Positions 1-8,139 of a stretch of DNA of 64,000 nucleotides are shown one piece after another. Source of the stretch: JAVDCA01 sp035293985. GTDB taxonomy: Bacteria; Pseudomonadota; Alphaproteobacteria; Rhizobiales; Xanthobacteraceae. Location: assembly GCA_035293985.1 (NCBI GenBank), contig DATGLS010000004.1, positions 1 through 64,000 of the forward strand. The letters run 5' to 3'. The number at the start of each line of letters is the position of its first letter. Within the stretch, counting starts at the first letter, position 1. The notes below the pieces were generated by a model. The model did no database searches, was not told the origin of the DNA, and worked only from the letters and a program-made list of their open reading frames with translations. The position numbers and the translations under genes are program-made.

Positions 1-75
1 CAAGAGCAGCACCGCGGCTCCCTCCCCTGCCTGACCGAACCGCGCCGGGCCGTCTACCGCTTCCGACCCGGCTGA
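1..75 (+). CDS. 3' end of an unidentified gene (partial)
   Basis: Frame 1 is open from the window edge to a TGA at 73-75 and gives 24 residues ending in RAVYRFRPG. The codons are GC-rich at third positions like the true genes here, which suggests the tail of a real gene entering from the left. Too little is present to name a family. Confidence 0.35.
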   Translation, partial: QEQHRGSLPCLTEPRRAVYRFRPG

Positions 76-162
76 CCGACCTCACCCGAAGCGGACAAAT
101 GATGTGCTACCAAAACCGGACATCTTGATTAGCTAACGACATGTCGGCGCTCATGCGGCGCG

Positions 163-831
163 TCACTTGCGCCGATGGTATTCGTAGCGCACGAACAGCC
201 ATCGCCGCCCTGTCCCGTCCGACGTGGTCACGTGCTGCTCCTTGAGCTCATGCTCCGCATCGGGCCATGAGATCACCATGTCGGAGAGCATCAGCCGGCC
301 CTCGACGTCGGCGCCGAAGCCGACGAAAGCCTGCGGATTGAACTGCAGCACGATGCGGCTGTCCGTTGCCGGCTCGAAGCTCCAGGCCGGCATGATGCTG
401 ACCGGGAAGCGCGTGTCCATGGAGACGTATTTCCACCGCCCCTCGACGCGATCGTAGTTGAGATAGTCCAGCCGGCGAAAATCCGGCACGCTCGCGCCCG
501 CATCCGGATGCATCACCTCCTGGAGATAGGAGCCGATCATGCTGCGCTCGGCGATCAGGCCTCGCGTCACGATCGGGGCCGCGTCCGGGGTCGGCCACAT
601 GGTCGCGACGACCTCCCATGTGCCGCTGCGGGCGCGCAGCTGCTGCTCTTCGCGCCCCGGCTCCGACAGGCGCGCCGCGGCCGTGCGGGCGCTCGACTGA
701 GCTTCGGCCGCCGCGAGATATCCGCCGGCCGACGCGACGAGAAGACACACGATCATCAACACCAAAGGCATGGGCCATGCGCTCCGGCTCTGCGTCGCGC
801 GCTTCGTCACGAGCTCCGTCATGAGCGCCAC
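163..831 (-). CDS. DUF1579 family protein with one N-terminal membrane anchor
   Basis: 222 residues. A hydrophobic segment near residues 21-42 (VLMIVCLLVASAGGYLAAA) looks like a signal anchor, so the rest is probably periplasmic. The body carries the pattern usual for DUF1579: SGTWEVVATMWP, then GSYLQEVM, YLNYDRVEGRWKYVSMDTR and MPAW. The function of this family is unknown. An alternative start (MTELV) lies three codons in. It stands alone; the next leftward gene on the same strand starts about 100 bp upstream and is unrelated. Confidence 0.8.
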   Translation of the reverse strand: MALMTELVTKRATQSRSAWPMPLVLMIVCLLVASAGGYLAAAEAQSSARTAAARLSEPGREEQQLRARSGTWEVVATMWPTPDAAPIVTRGLIAERSMIGSYLQEVMHPDAGASVPDFRRLDYLNYDRVEGRWKYVSMDTRFPVSIMPAWSFEPATDSRIVLQFNPQAFVGFGADVEGRLMLSDMVISWPDAEHELKEQHVTTSDGTGRRWLFVRYEYHRRK

Positions 832-937
832 CTTTCAGTCTCGCTCCTCCCCCGACGCTAGCGTGCGTGCATGAGCACGCGGTCGTCTTCGGCCGCGTGC
901 TCGCCCCGTCCTACAGTCGGTCGGAGACCGGCGCAAT

Positions 938-1312
938 TCATGCCGCGGGCGGCCTCGTTCCGAGCCCGAGCTCGGCTCGTCTTTTCTTCGACAGTCCTTG
1001 CGCGACGATGCCGTGGGATTGCCTTATGTAGTCGCGCAGCGCGGCGTCCGAGAGGCCCGGCTTCGCGAAGTGCTGGATCCACTTCAGGCCGCGCGATGCG
1101 AGATAGGGCGCGGGCCGCAAACCCGGCTGGTCCTTCAGCATCTCGTAAGCGATATCGCTCACCTTGAAGGAGAAGGTCGGCTTGTCATCGTGCGCGCCCG
1201 CGATCGCGAAGACTTTGCCGCCGACCTTCCAGACATGCGACCCGCCCCATTGCACGACGTAGGTGGTGGCCCGGAGCGATCGGCACAATGCATTGAACTT
1301 CGTGTAGGTCAT
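938..1312 (-). CDS. MmcQ/YjbR family protein
   Basis: 124 residues, the usual size for the family. Seen: FNALCRSLRATTYVVQWGGSHVWKVGGKVFAI, then FKVSDIAYEMLKDQPGLRPAPYLASRGLKWI, the typical family order ending in a short Lys/Arg-rich helix (LSKKRRAELGL). Members have a CyaY-like fold and are suspected to bind DNA; no enzymatic role is established. It lies beside a VOC gene on the same strand, with about 125 bp between, and could be co-transcribed with it. Confidence 0.88.
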   Translation of the reverse strand: MTYTKFNALCRSLRATTYVVQWGGSHVWKVGGKVFAIAGAHDDKPTFSFKVSDIAYEMLKDQPGLRPAPYLASRGLKWIQHFAKPGLSDAALRDYIRQSHGIVAQGLSKKRRAELGLGTRPPAA

Positions 1313-1437
1313 GAACGCATCTTGCGGTTCGTCCCCGCAATCCTCGATCGGTCACTTTCGCACGCCTGCGCGGGCGCGGCGGGATCGCCGCAGCGAGGCT
1401 CGGTCGCTGGCGACGCCCCGCAAGCTCGACGCGGGAC

Positions 1438-1857
1438 TCAGGCGCCCGCGTTTGGCGCAAGCGCGGCGGAATCCATCCACATCACTTCCCATATATAGCC
1501 GTCCGGATCCTCGACGCTGCGGCCGTACATGAACCCGTGATCCTGCTTGGGGTTGGGGTCGGGCCGGCCGCCCGCCGCCGCGGCGCGCGCGAGCGTCGCG
1601 TCCACGGCGTCGCGAGCGTCGACCGTGATCGCCAGCAGCGTCTGGCTTTCGCGTCGCGCGTCGCCGATCGGGCGCTGCGTGAACTGGCGATAGTGGTCGT
1701 ACGTCAGCAGCATCACCCCGATCGCGTCCGAAAGCATCAGCGACGTCGCCTTGTCGTTCGAGAACTGCGGGTTCACGGTGCCGCCGAGCGCCACGTAGAA
1801 GGGCGTGGACGCCGACAGGTCGCGCACCGGCAGGTTGACGAAGATCATCTTGGACAT
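1438..1857 (-). CDS. VOC family protein (glyoxalase/bleomycin-resistance fold)
   Basis: 139 residues from the ATG at 1857, chosen over the ATG at 1884 because an AGAAGGAGAA ribosome site sits just upstream of 1857 and the protein then begins MSKMIFVNLPVRDL, the normal first strand of the fold. The C-terminal half has the paired beta-alpha-beta signature ending in DPDGYIWEVMWMD. The substrate is unknown. It is divergent from a marR gene, and a strong palindrome lies between them, so it is the likely target of that regulator. Confidence 0.88.
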   Translation of the reverse strand: MSKMIFVNLPVRDLSASTPFYVALGGTVNPQFSNDKATSLMLSDAIGVMLLTYDHYRQFTQRPIGDARRESQTLLAITVDARDAVDATLARAAAAGGRPDPNPKQDHGFMYGRSVEDPDGYIWEVMWMDSAALAPNAGA

Positions 1858-1933
1858 CGGCTTCTCCTTCTGTCGTCCTTCCATCCTGCGGCGAGGCGTG
1901 ATATTGTCTCGCCGTCATGTCGCTATACGCAAT

Positions 1934-1953
1934 GTATCTTGATGTCAAGATAC
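1934..1953. promoter_or_regulatory. Palindromic MarR-type operator
   Basis: A perfect 9+9 inverted repeat, GTATCTTGA-TG-TCAAGATAC, lies in the gap between the divergent VOC and marR genes, 20 bp before the marR ATG. The ATCTTGA half-site is of the kind bound by MarR dimers. A looser copy (TATCGAGATA) follows at 1959-1968. It probably controls both genes. Confidence 0.75.
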
Positions 1954-1972
1954 TTGTTATCGAGATAAAATC

Positions 1973-2455
1973 ATGGACCGAGCCGGCTTGGCGATCGAGC
2001 AATGGGCGCGCGAACGACCTGATCTCCCGTCGCTGCCGATGGCGGTCCTGGGCCGCCTGTTGGAGGCCGCGGAGCGCGTGATGCGCGAGCGGATGGATCC
2101 GGTCTTTGCCGCCGGCGGCTTGCAGTGGGGCGAGTTCGACGTGCTCGCGACGCTGCGGCGTTCCGGCCCGCCCTACATGCTGTCGCCGACCCGCCTGCAG
2201 GAGGCGGCAATGATCTCGTCGGGCGGCATGACTGCACGCCTCGACCGGCTCGAGCGCGCCGGGCTCATCGAGCGCCGACCCGATCCGGACGATCGTCGCG
2301 GCAAGCTGATCGCCCTCACCAAGCGAGGTCGTGCGCTGATCGACGAGATGATCGGCCAGCACGTCGCGAACGAGCAACGCATCCTCTCGCCGCTCTCCCG
2401 TGCCGAGCAGGAAAAGCTCGCCGCATTGCTGCAGAAGCTGATCGCCGGGCTCTGA
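1973..2455 (+). CDS. MarR family transcriptional regulator
   Basis: 160 residues. It is a winged-helix regulator: helices around residues 20-60, recognition region LSPTRLQEAAMISSGGMTARLDRLERAGLIERRPDPDDRRGKLIALTKRG, then a dimerisation helix. The DDRRGK wing is typical of MarR. It is divergent from the VOC gene at 1438-1857 with a palindromic operator between, the classic arrangement for autorepression plus control of a detoxification gene. The ligand is unknown. Confidence 0.93.
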   Translation: MDRAGLAIEQWARERPDLPSLPMAVLGRLLEAAERVMRERMDPVFAAGGLQWGEFDVLATLRRSGPPYMLSPTRLQEAAMISSGGMTARLDRLERAGLIERRPDPDDRRGKLIALTKRGRALIDEMIGQHVANEQRILSPLSRAEQEKLAALLQKLIAGL

Positions 2456-2944
2456 CTCTACCGGTCGCATGTTCGCGTCGCCGGCGAACTCGGTGTGGAA
2501 GTTCCCCGGCCCGACCAGCCGACTTTGGCTCGGAGGGCCGCGGCCTCGTCGGCCAGCGCCTCGCTCCAGGCCTCGCAGCCGATAACTCTCGCCGCTCCGG
2601 AACTCGCCTGTCGGATGTGCGGTTGAGAGACTGACGGCCCGCGCCGACGCTTGCGGGGCCTTGCCCTCCAGCAAGCATTGCGAGGCCCGGAGATCTCACA
2701 TGCAGGACGCCATCGCGGGTATCGACACGCTCGTCATCGGCGTGAAGAACCGCGCCGAGATGCGCGATTGCCTGAGCGCAGAGGCCGCAGGCCCATTGCC
2801 CGCGGAGGTGACGGCGCATCGACCTCGCCTCCAGGCGCCCGCCCCCGCCGTGACACGATGCGCCCCTTGGACCCGCTCGATGACATGCCGCCGCTAACGA
2901 GGGCGATGCCGCCGGTCTGAAGCAACCGTGAAGGAGAAAGCCCC
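2456..2944. other. Gene-less stretch with decayed coding DNA
   Basis: No intact gene is visible between marR and the SDR gene. The right half holds the tail of an aldo/keto reductase (listed separately). The left half has a short minus-strand stretch (about 2490-2620) with coding-like composition but no start and no recognised family. The last 15 bp contain the ribosome site of the SDR gene. Confidence 0.5.
2700..2818 (+). pseudogene. Remnant of an aldo/keto reductase (C-terminal tail)
   Basis: About 38 codons read IDTLVIGVKNRAEMRDCL and then AAGPLPAEV, which matches the C-terminal end of aldo/keto reductases where the last helix follows the NADP-contact segment. The other roughly 90% of the gene is absent upstream, and the frame runs out into non-coding sequence after 2818. 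It is read as debris from a deleted gene. Confidence 0.5.
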
Positions 2945-3649
2945 GTGTCCGAGAAAGCACCGATTGTCGTCGTGGGCGGCACGTCCGGCATTGGCCTCGC
3001 GGTGGCCGCCCTGCTTGCCGGCAGCGGCGCGCCGGTGACGATTCTCGGCCGCAACAAGGCCAGGCTGGACGAGGCCCTGGGTCGCTTGGGCGCCGGCGCC
3101 CGCGGCGAGGTGGCCGACGCTGGCGAGCGCGCGGCGCTCGATGCCATCTTCGCCAGGATCGCGCCGATCGGCCATCTGGTGATCGCGGCCTCCGGCGGCG
3201 CCGGGGCAGGCCCGTTCGCATCAGTGACGGTCGAGGATCTGCGCCGCGGCTTCGAGGCGAAGTTCTGGGTGCACTTCACCTCGGCCCAGGCGGCGCTGCC
3301 GCACATGGCGCCGCAAGGCTCCATCACCTTCATCTCGGCGGCGTCCGCGCGCTTCGCCAATCCCGGCACCGCGGGCCTTGGCGCGATCAACGGCGCGATC
3401 GACACCCTCGTGCCGACGCTCGCCCGTGAGCTCGCCCCCATCCGAGTCAACGCGGTCTCGCCCGGCGTGATCGACACGCCGTGGTGGAGCGACAAGCCCG
3501 CAAGCCTGTTCGAGCAGCAGAGCCGCAAGGCGCCGCTCGCGCGGCCGGGCCGGCCCGAGGAGGTCGCCGACGCCGTCGCGTTCCTCATCCGCAACGCCTT
3601 CGTCACCGGCATCGTGCTCGACGTCGACGGCGGCCTGCATCTGACGTGA
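2945..3649 (+). CDS. SDR family protein lacking the usual Tyr/Lys pair
   Basis: 234 residues from a GTG preceded by AAGGAGAAAG. The Rossmann motif VVGGTSGIG is at residues 9-17, and the serine strand ISAASARF and the VNAVSPGVIDTPWW segment are present. Where classical SDRs have YxxxK, this protein reads TAGLGAINGAID, so both the catalytic Tyr and Lys are missing. Related SDR-like proteins with the same change exist in proteobacteria, so this may be a subfamily with altered chemistry or a binding role. It converges with the methyltransferase gene at 3691. Confidence 0.87.
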   Translation: MSEKAPIVVVGGTSGIGLAVAALLAGSGAPVTILGRNKARLDEALGRLGAGARGEVADAGERAALDAIFARIAPIGHLVIAASGGAGAGPFASVTVEDLRRGFEAKFWVHFTSAQAALPHMAPQGSITFISAASARFANPGTAGLGAINGAIDTLVPTLARELAPIRVNAVSPGVIDTPWWSDKPASLFEQQSRKAPLARPGRPEEVADAVAFLIRNAFVTGIVLDVDGGLHLT

Positions 3650-3690
3650 GGCATCCGTCATTCGCCGGCCATGACGTGACGCTTGATGGC

Positions 3691-4560
3691 TCACCGCTGC
3701 GCGACGAGCAGATCCTCCGCATTGTTCGGCGGGCGCAGGCCGTCCGGCCGGCCGGCGAAATAGCGCTGCGTCAGATCGGCCGCCGAGACGTGGCGCGCGT
3801 CCGCGAAGCCCGCCGCGCGGGCGAGCGCGACGATCTCGGGCGGCGTGAAGAAGCTCACGAACGGCGTGCCGCTGGCGCGCGCTCCCTTCGCGGCCATCTC
3901 GAGTCCGGGCCGAACGGCCGGCTCGGCAAGCTCGAGCGGCAGCAGGAACGTCATCGCGAATGTCGATCCCGGGGCGAGCGCCGCGACCTCGCGCAACGTC
4001 GCCGCGTTCGCATCCTTGGTGAGATACATGCTCACGCCGGTGGAGACGACGATGGCGGGGTTGCGGTCGTCGAAGCCGGCCGCAATGAGGCCGTCGCGCC
4101 AGGAGCCACGTGAGCCGCCCGCCTCGAAATCCACCGGCACGAACCGTAGCCAGTCCGGGATGCCGAAGCCGAGCTCGATCAGACGCCGGCGCTTCCATTC
4201 CTGTGGCCCCGGCTGGTCGATCTCGAAGACCCTGAGGCGAGACGCGACCTGCGGCCTTCTCTGCGCGAAGCTGTCGAGGCCGGCACCAAGGATGACGTAC
4301 TGCGCAACGCCGCGGTCGGCCTGCTCGACGACCAGGTCCTCGATGAAGCGCGCCCGCGCCACGATGGAAGCGCGGAACGGCCGCGTGAATTGCGGGTCCA
4401 TGTCGCCGCGCCGGCGCCAGTCCGGATCCGGGGCCAGCAACGCCAGGCCGATCTCGTCCGCCAGCACATGCGGCGGCGCATCGATCGCGACATGCAGCGC
4501 GCGCCACAACGCGACCCGCGCGGCCGTGCTGTCCGGCTGTGCATCTTGTTCGTCATTCAT
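3691..4560 (-). CDS. Class I SAM-dependent methyltransferase (LCMT/PPM1-like)
   Basis: 289 residues. The N-terminal region ARVALWRALHVAID and the SAM-binding motif VILGAGLDSFAQR followed by EIDQPGPQEWKRRRL place it in the leucine carboxyl methyltransferase-like bacterial family often annotated TIGR00027. Later motifs STGVSMYLT and FFTPPEIVALARAAGF agree. Many members sit near secondary metabolism or stress genes, and the substrate cannot be told. Convergent with the SDR gene. Confidence 0.87.
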   Translation of the reverse strand: MNDEQDAQPDSTAARVALWRALHVAIDAPPHVLADEIGLALLAPDPDWRRRGDMDPQFTRPFRASIVARARFIEDLVVEQADRGVAQYVILGAGLDSFAQRRPQVASRLRVFEIDQPGPQEWKRRRLIELGFGIPDWLRFVPVDFEAGGSRGSWRDGLIAAGFDDRNPAIVVSTGVSMYLTKDANAATLREVAALAPGSTFAMTFLLPLELAEPAVRPGLEMAAKGARASGTPFVSFFTPPEIVALARAAGFADARHVSAADLTQRYFAGRPDGLRPPNNAEDLLVAQR

Positions 4561-4909
4561 GATGAGAGCTCACTTGGTGCGAATGCCGACACTCGGCCAA
4601 AGCTGCGGAATGCCGCTCGTCCGGGCGTCGTTTGAAGAGAACGCGGGCACGGCCGATCACGATCTTCGCTCCCGGTCGGCGGGAGTCGTCTCACGATTGC
4701 CGCAAATCGAAGACGAGCACAAATGCCGATTGGCGCCTTGGACCGATCGAAGAATATCCACCGGCACTCCTGCGCGGCGCAGGTCTTCGAGCGCACGAGC
4801 CGGGCGGTCGCCCAAGCCTATGATTTGCCCCAACACATCGCCGCCGCTCGAGGCTCCTGCATCCATTTCATATCGTCGGAATGGCGATATTCGGTCGCGA
4901 GATCAAATC
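4561..4909. other. Gene-less stretch, nothing recognised
   Basis: Short open frames occur on both strands, the longest being 69 codons on the minus strand at 4657-4866, but none has a ribosome site or a recognisable domain. The right side must hold the downstream end of the GST gene transcript, and the left side the promoter of the methyltransferase gene. Confidence 0.5.
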
Positions 4910-5611
4910 TCACGGCCGCTTCGGGATCTCGAGCCCGCGCTGCACGGCCGGCCGGGCGAGGCCGCGCTCGAGCCATACCGGCACCTGCTTCAGGCTGTCG
5001 AACGCGACGAGCTCACGCGCGCCATAGAAGCCCACCAGGTTGCGCACCCAGCCGAGCATGGAGATGTCGGCGATCGTGTAGTCGCCCATGATCCATGGCC
5101 GGCCGGCGAGCCGCCCCTCGAGCACGCCGAGCAGGCGCTTCGCCTCGGCGACATAGCGCTCGAGCGGCCGCTTGTCCTCGATCTCGCGGCCGGCGAATTT
5201 GTGGAAGTAGCCGACCTGCCCGAACATCGGCCCGATGAAGGCCATCTGGAAGAACACCCATTGGATGGTCTCCCACATCTGCGCCTCGTCGGCCGGCATG
5301 AGCTTGCCGGTCTTCCTGGCGAGATACATCAGGATCGCGCCGGACTCGAACAGGCCGAGCGGCTTCCCGTTCGGCCCGTCCGGATCGATGATCGCCGGGA
5401 TCTTGCCGTTCGGGTTGAGCGAGAGGAATTCCGGCGTCCACGACTCGTTCTTGCCGATATTGATGGTGTGCGGCTCGTAGGGCAGGCCGATCTCCTCCAG
5501 CATGATCGACACCTTCACGCCATTCGGCGTCGGCAGCGAATAAAGCTGGAGCCGATCGGGATGCTGCGCCGGCCAGCGCTTGGTGATGGGAAAACCCGAA
5601 AGGTCTGGCAT
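4910..5611 (-). CDS. Glutathione S-transferase, YfcG/YghU (Nu) type
   Basis: 233 residues. The N-terminal thioredoxin-like domain has LYSLPTPNGVKVSIMLEE, whose TPNG corresponds to the Thr/Asn active-site motif of the Nu-class enzymes YfcG and YghU. FLSLNPNGKIPAI and FESGAILMYLA contact glutathione. The all-helical C-terminal domain runs from about residue 105. Known members act as disulfide-bond reductases using two glutathiones. It is probably cytosolic. No operon partner is obvious. Confidence 0.92.
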   Translation of the reverse strand: MPDLSGFPITKRWPAQHPDRLQLYSLPTPNGVKVSIMLEEIGLPYEPHTINIGKNESWTPEFLSLNPNGKIPAIIDPDGPNGKPLGLFESGAILMYLARKTGKLMPADEAQMWETIQWVFFQMAFIGPMFGQVGYFHKFAGREIEDKRPLERYVAEAKRLLGVLEGRLAGRPWIMGDYTIADISMLGWVRNLVGFYGARELVAFDSLKQVPVWLERGLARPAVQRGLEIPKRP

Positions 5612-5715
5612 TCAGAAGCTCCATTGCAGGGACGCGCGGTCTCGCCGGCGCGCACGCGCCGCATATATTGCGCGAAGAGCTCCTCAACCAGCGCGTTTTT
5701 GCTGATCCACCTCGA

Positions 5716-6156
5716 TCACATCGTGGCCGATGCAGGTTTGTTCAACGCGGCCACGAGGGTTTGGAAGCCGGCCCATCCCCAATAGACCCGGTGATGGGCG
5801 ATCAGGCCGTCGGCAACATCCATGACCTCGACCAGATCCACCTGGTCGCCCTGCGGTGTTGCGCGCGGATACTCCCAGGTCAGTTGCCGTCCGTTGCTGA
5901 AGAATAGTCCGGTACGGTACCAGCGCGTGAGCTCGTTTCCGAGCTTGCGAAATCCCGCCGCGAAAAACGGCCTGAGCTCGCCCTTTCCCCGCAGAATCCC
6001 CTGCGTCCGATCCGTCAGCGTCACCAGGATCGCCGGCGTTTCGAATACGGCATCCTCGGCATAGAGCGCCATCAGGCCATCGAGATCGCGCCGGACGATC
6101 GTTTCGTGCCATCGGTCGTAGATGTGGCGGATTTGCGCATCGGTACTGTCGGCCAT
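5716..6156 (-). CDS. SnoaL/NTF2-like protein
   Basis: 146 residues. The ATG at 6156 is preferred to the one at 6180 because it follows GAGAAGGGA. The fold is shown by the N-terminal helix IRHIYDRWHETIVRRDLDGLMALYAEDAVFETP and the strand pairs LTRWYRTGLFF and VDLVEVMDVADGLIAHHRVYWGWAGF. Members are small hydrolases, isomerases or orphan binding proteins; this one cannot be assigned. About 60 bp from the GFA gene on the same strand, so possibly co-transcribed with it. Confidence 0.85.
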   Translation of the reverse strand: MADSTDAQIRHIYDRWHETIVRRDLDGLMALYAEDAVFETPAILVTLTDRTQGILRGKGELRPFFAAGFRKLGNELTRWYRTGLFFSNGRQLTWEYPRATPQGDQVDLVEVMDVADGLIAHHRVYWGWAGFQTLVAALNKPASATM

Positions 6157-6213
6157 CGATCCCTTCTCCATCCGCGGCAAAAACCTTTTGACATGACCCG
6201 CTGCCGCTCCCGC

Positions 6214-6618
6214 TCACAGGTGCCGCGTCTCGGCCGGCTCGTGCATCCAGTCATTGTCGCGTCCGTTGAAGAAACGCACCGGCAGCGCCGCGAGCTCGGC
6301 ATCCGGCACGTCGTCGAGGCACGCGATGTTGATCGAGACGTAGTCGCCACCGATCTGTGGCACATGCCCGCGCCCGAACGGCCGCACGCCGCAGTGCCTG
6401 CAGAAGAGATGATGGGCGTGCCTCGTGCCGAACTGGTAGTCCGTGAGGTCCCCCTCCCCGGACAGCAGCCGAAACGCATCGGGCTTGACGATCGCGCCCC
6501 AGGCGCGCTGCTTGCGGCAGATCGAGCAGTTGCATCTGCCCGTCCCGGCGCTGAGATCGACGTCCGCCTCGAAGCGGACGGCCCCGCAGTGACAGCTCCC
6601 GGAATGGATCTTGCGCAT
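6214..6618 (-). CDS. GFA family protein (glutathione-dependent formaldehyde-activating fold)
   Basis: 134 residues with the zinc-binding cysteines of the family: SGSCHCGAVRF, CNCSICRK and LFCRHCGVRPF. The true activity of most GFA proteins is unknown; a few bind glutathione adducts of formaldehyde. It is divergent from the YafY-type regulator at 6762 with about 140 bp between, a layout in which the regulator often controls the GFA and SnoaL genes. Confidence 0.92.
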   Translation of the reverse strand: MRKIHSGSCHCGAVRFEADVDLSAGTGRCNCSICRKQRAWGAIVKPDAFRLLSGEGDLTDYQFGTRHAHHLFCRHCGVRPFGRGHVPQIGGDYVSINIACLDDVPDAELAALPVRFFNGRDNDWMHEPAETRHL

Positions 6619-6761
6619 CGCTGGCTCCCGATTGATGTGTGTCGGGGCGGACCCTAGCGAGGGGCTGTTGCCACCCTGCTGTCAGCATGCCACCTGTATG
6701 CTGAGCACGATCCCGCAAAACGGGTACCGGCCTTCGCGAAGGATGATGCTCGAAAAGTACC

Positions 6762-7538
6762 ATGCGCCGCGCCGATCGCCTGTTTCAGATCATCCAGATC
6801 CTCCGCCGCTCCAGGCGGCCGGTGACGGCGGCCGCGCTCGCGGCCGAGCTCGAGACGTCCAAACGTTCGGTCTACCGCGACGTCGCGGCGCTGATCGGCC
6901 AGCGCGTGCCGATCCGCGGCGAGGCCGGCCTCGGCTACGTGCTCGAGGGCGGCTTCGATCTGCCGCCGCTGATGCTCACCACCGACGAGATCGAGGCCGC
7001 GGCGCTCGGCGCGCAATGGGTGGCGGGCCATGGCGACCCCGCGCTCGCCCGCGCCGCGCAGGATCTCATCGCCAAGATTTCCGCCACCGTGCCGCGCCAC
7101 TTCCAGCCGCTGATCCTCGACGCCGGCGTGCGCACCATGCCCGGCTGGCACATTCCGCCCGACGGCCTCGACCTCGCGCAGCTGCGCGCCTCGATCCGCG
7201 CCGGCCGCAAGATCGCGCTCACCTATCGGGACGAAAGCGGCCACGAGACGCGGCGCACCGTGTGGCCGGTGGTGCTCGGCTATTTCGACGCGGCGCGCAT
7301 GCTGATCGCCTGGTGCGAGCTGCGGCGGGACTTCCGCAGTTTTCGCGTGGATCGGGTGACCGAGGCGGTGTTTCTCGAGGAGGTCTATCCGGAGCGCGCG
7401 GCCGTTCTGCGGGCGCGGTGGTTCGCGAGCTGGCAGCGCGAGGGGCCGGCGCGGGAGGGGCCACGAGATGCGCAATCTCAGGCTGAGCCCAGCGGTGCGA
7501 CGAGCCGGCTTGCCGGTAAGCAGTCCCGTCGGCTGTGA
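6762..7538 (+). CDS. YafY family regulator (HTH plus WYL domain)
   Basis: 258 residues. The N-terminal winged helix (MRRADRLFQIIQILRR, then LAAELETSKRSVYRDVAAL) is followed by the GGFDLPPLMLTTDEIEAA linker and a WYL domain in which the key strand reads RKIALTYRDESG. WYL domains sense nucleic-acid or nucleotide ligands in some families. After about residue 225 the tail (EGPAREGPRDAQSQ) is low in complexity and may be read-through past an eroded stop. Divergent from the GFA gene. A scrap of a second copy of this family lies at 21612-21740. Confidence 0.9.
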   Translation: MRRADRLFQIIQILRRSRRPVTAAALAAELETSKRSVYRDVAALIGQRVPIRGEAGLGYVLEGGFDLPPLMLTTDEIEAAALGAQWVAGHGDPALARAAQDLIAKISATVPRHFQPLILDAGVRTMPGWHIPPDGLDLAQLRASIRAGRKIALTYRDESGHETRRTVWPVVLGYFDAARMLIAWCELRRDFRSFRVDRVTEAVFLEEVYPERAAVLRARWFASWQREGPAREGPRDAQSQAEPSGATSRLAGKQSRRL

Positions 7539-7621
7539 CGGGTCCGCGCAGATGCGGCGGGCCGCGATCACCTCGATGTCCTTGCCGCCGCGCCGGCTCG
7601 ATCGCCGACAGTTCGACCGTC

Positions 7622-8008
7622 TCACGCGCTTGTCGGACGAGAGGGCCTCGCTTCGCCCGCAACGACGGGTTGGCTCCCCAGCAGCAGCCGCAACGGCATC
7701 AGCGGACCGACCGGAATGTACGCGTGATCGAGCAAGTGCTCCTTGGCGAGCGGCAAGCCCTCCATGATGGCGCTCGCCTCGGCGACATCTGCGGCATTCA
7801 GGAGGAACACCCCGCCTCTGCCGTCCGCGCGCGAGTACCATTCGCGGATTTTGCCGTCGAGATGGAGCTGGACCGTCGCGCGGATCTCGGCGGGCATGAT
7901 CGCCATGATCTGCTCGCGCTTCACGCCGGCCTTTGCGGTGAGAAGCGCGAAGACGCCCGTGGTCGTCGTGGTGGAAGCTGCCTTTTGGCCGTGCGACTGA
8001 TCGTCCAT
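7622..8008 (-). CDS. YciI/muconolactone isomerase-like small protein
   Basis: 128 residues after an AGGAG site seven bases from the ATG. The core VFALLTAKAGVKREQIMAIMPAEIRATVQLHLDGKIREWYSRADGRGGVFLLNAADVAEASAIMEGLPLA resembles dimeric alpha-beta barrel proteins such as YciI and muconolactone isomerase-like proteins. The catalytic role is unknown. It lies 130 bp downstream of the beta-lactamase gene on the same strand. Confidence 0.7.
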   Translation of the reverse strand: MDDQSHGQKAASTTTTTGVFALLTAKAGVKREQIMAIMPAEIRATVQLHLDGKIREWYSRADGRGGVFLLNAADVAEASAIMEGLPLAKEHLLDHAYIPVGPLMPLRLLLGSQPVVAGEARPSRPTSA

Positions 8009-8139
8009 CGTCCATGCTCCTGTCAGGTGGCGACGGCTCCGGGATGGGGCACGATCGCCAGCCTGAGATAGGCGAGCTCCCGCGCGCGGCTATTCGAGAC
8101 AATATTGATGGGGTGTGAAGCGGGACTTCACAGTGAGCG

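Noticed and set aside
1352..2674. A 440-codon open frame on the minus strand across the VOC and marR genes
   Set aside because: It runs antisense through marR and through the VOC gene in another frame, with Arg/Gly-rich low-quality sequence; the MarR and VOC proteins are clear family members.
8115..8131. Hairpin GTGAAG-CGGGA-CTTCAC after the beta-lactamase gene as a terminator
   Set aside because: The stem is only six base pairs and no T-run follows in either direction.
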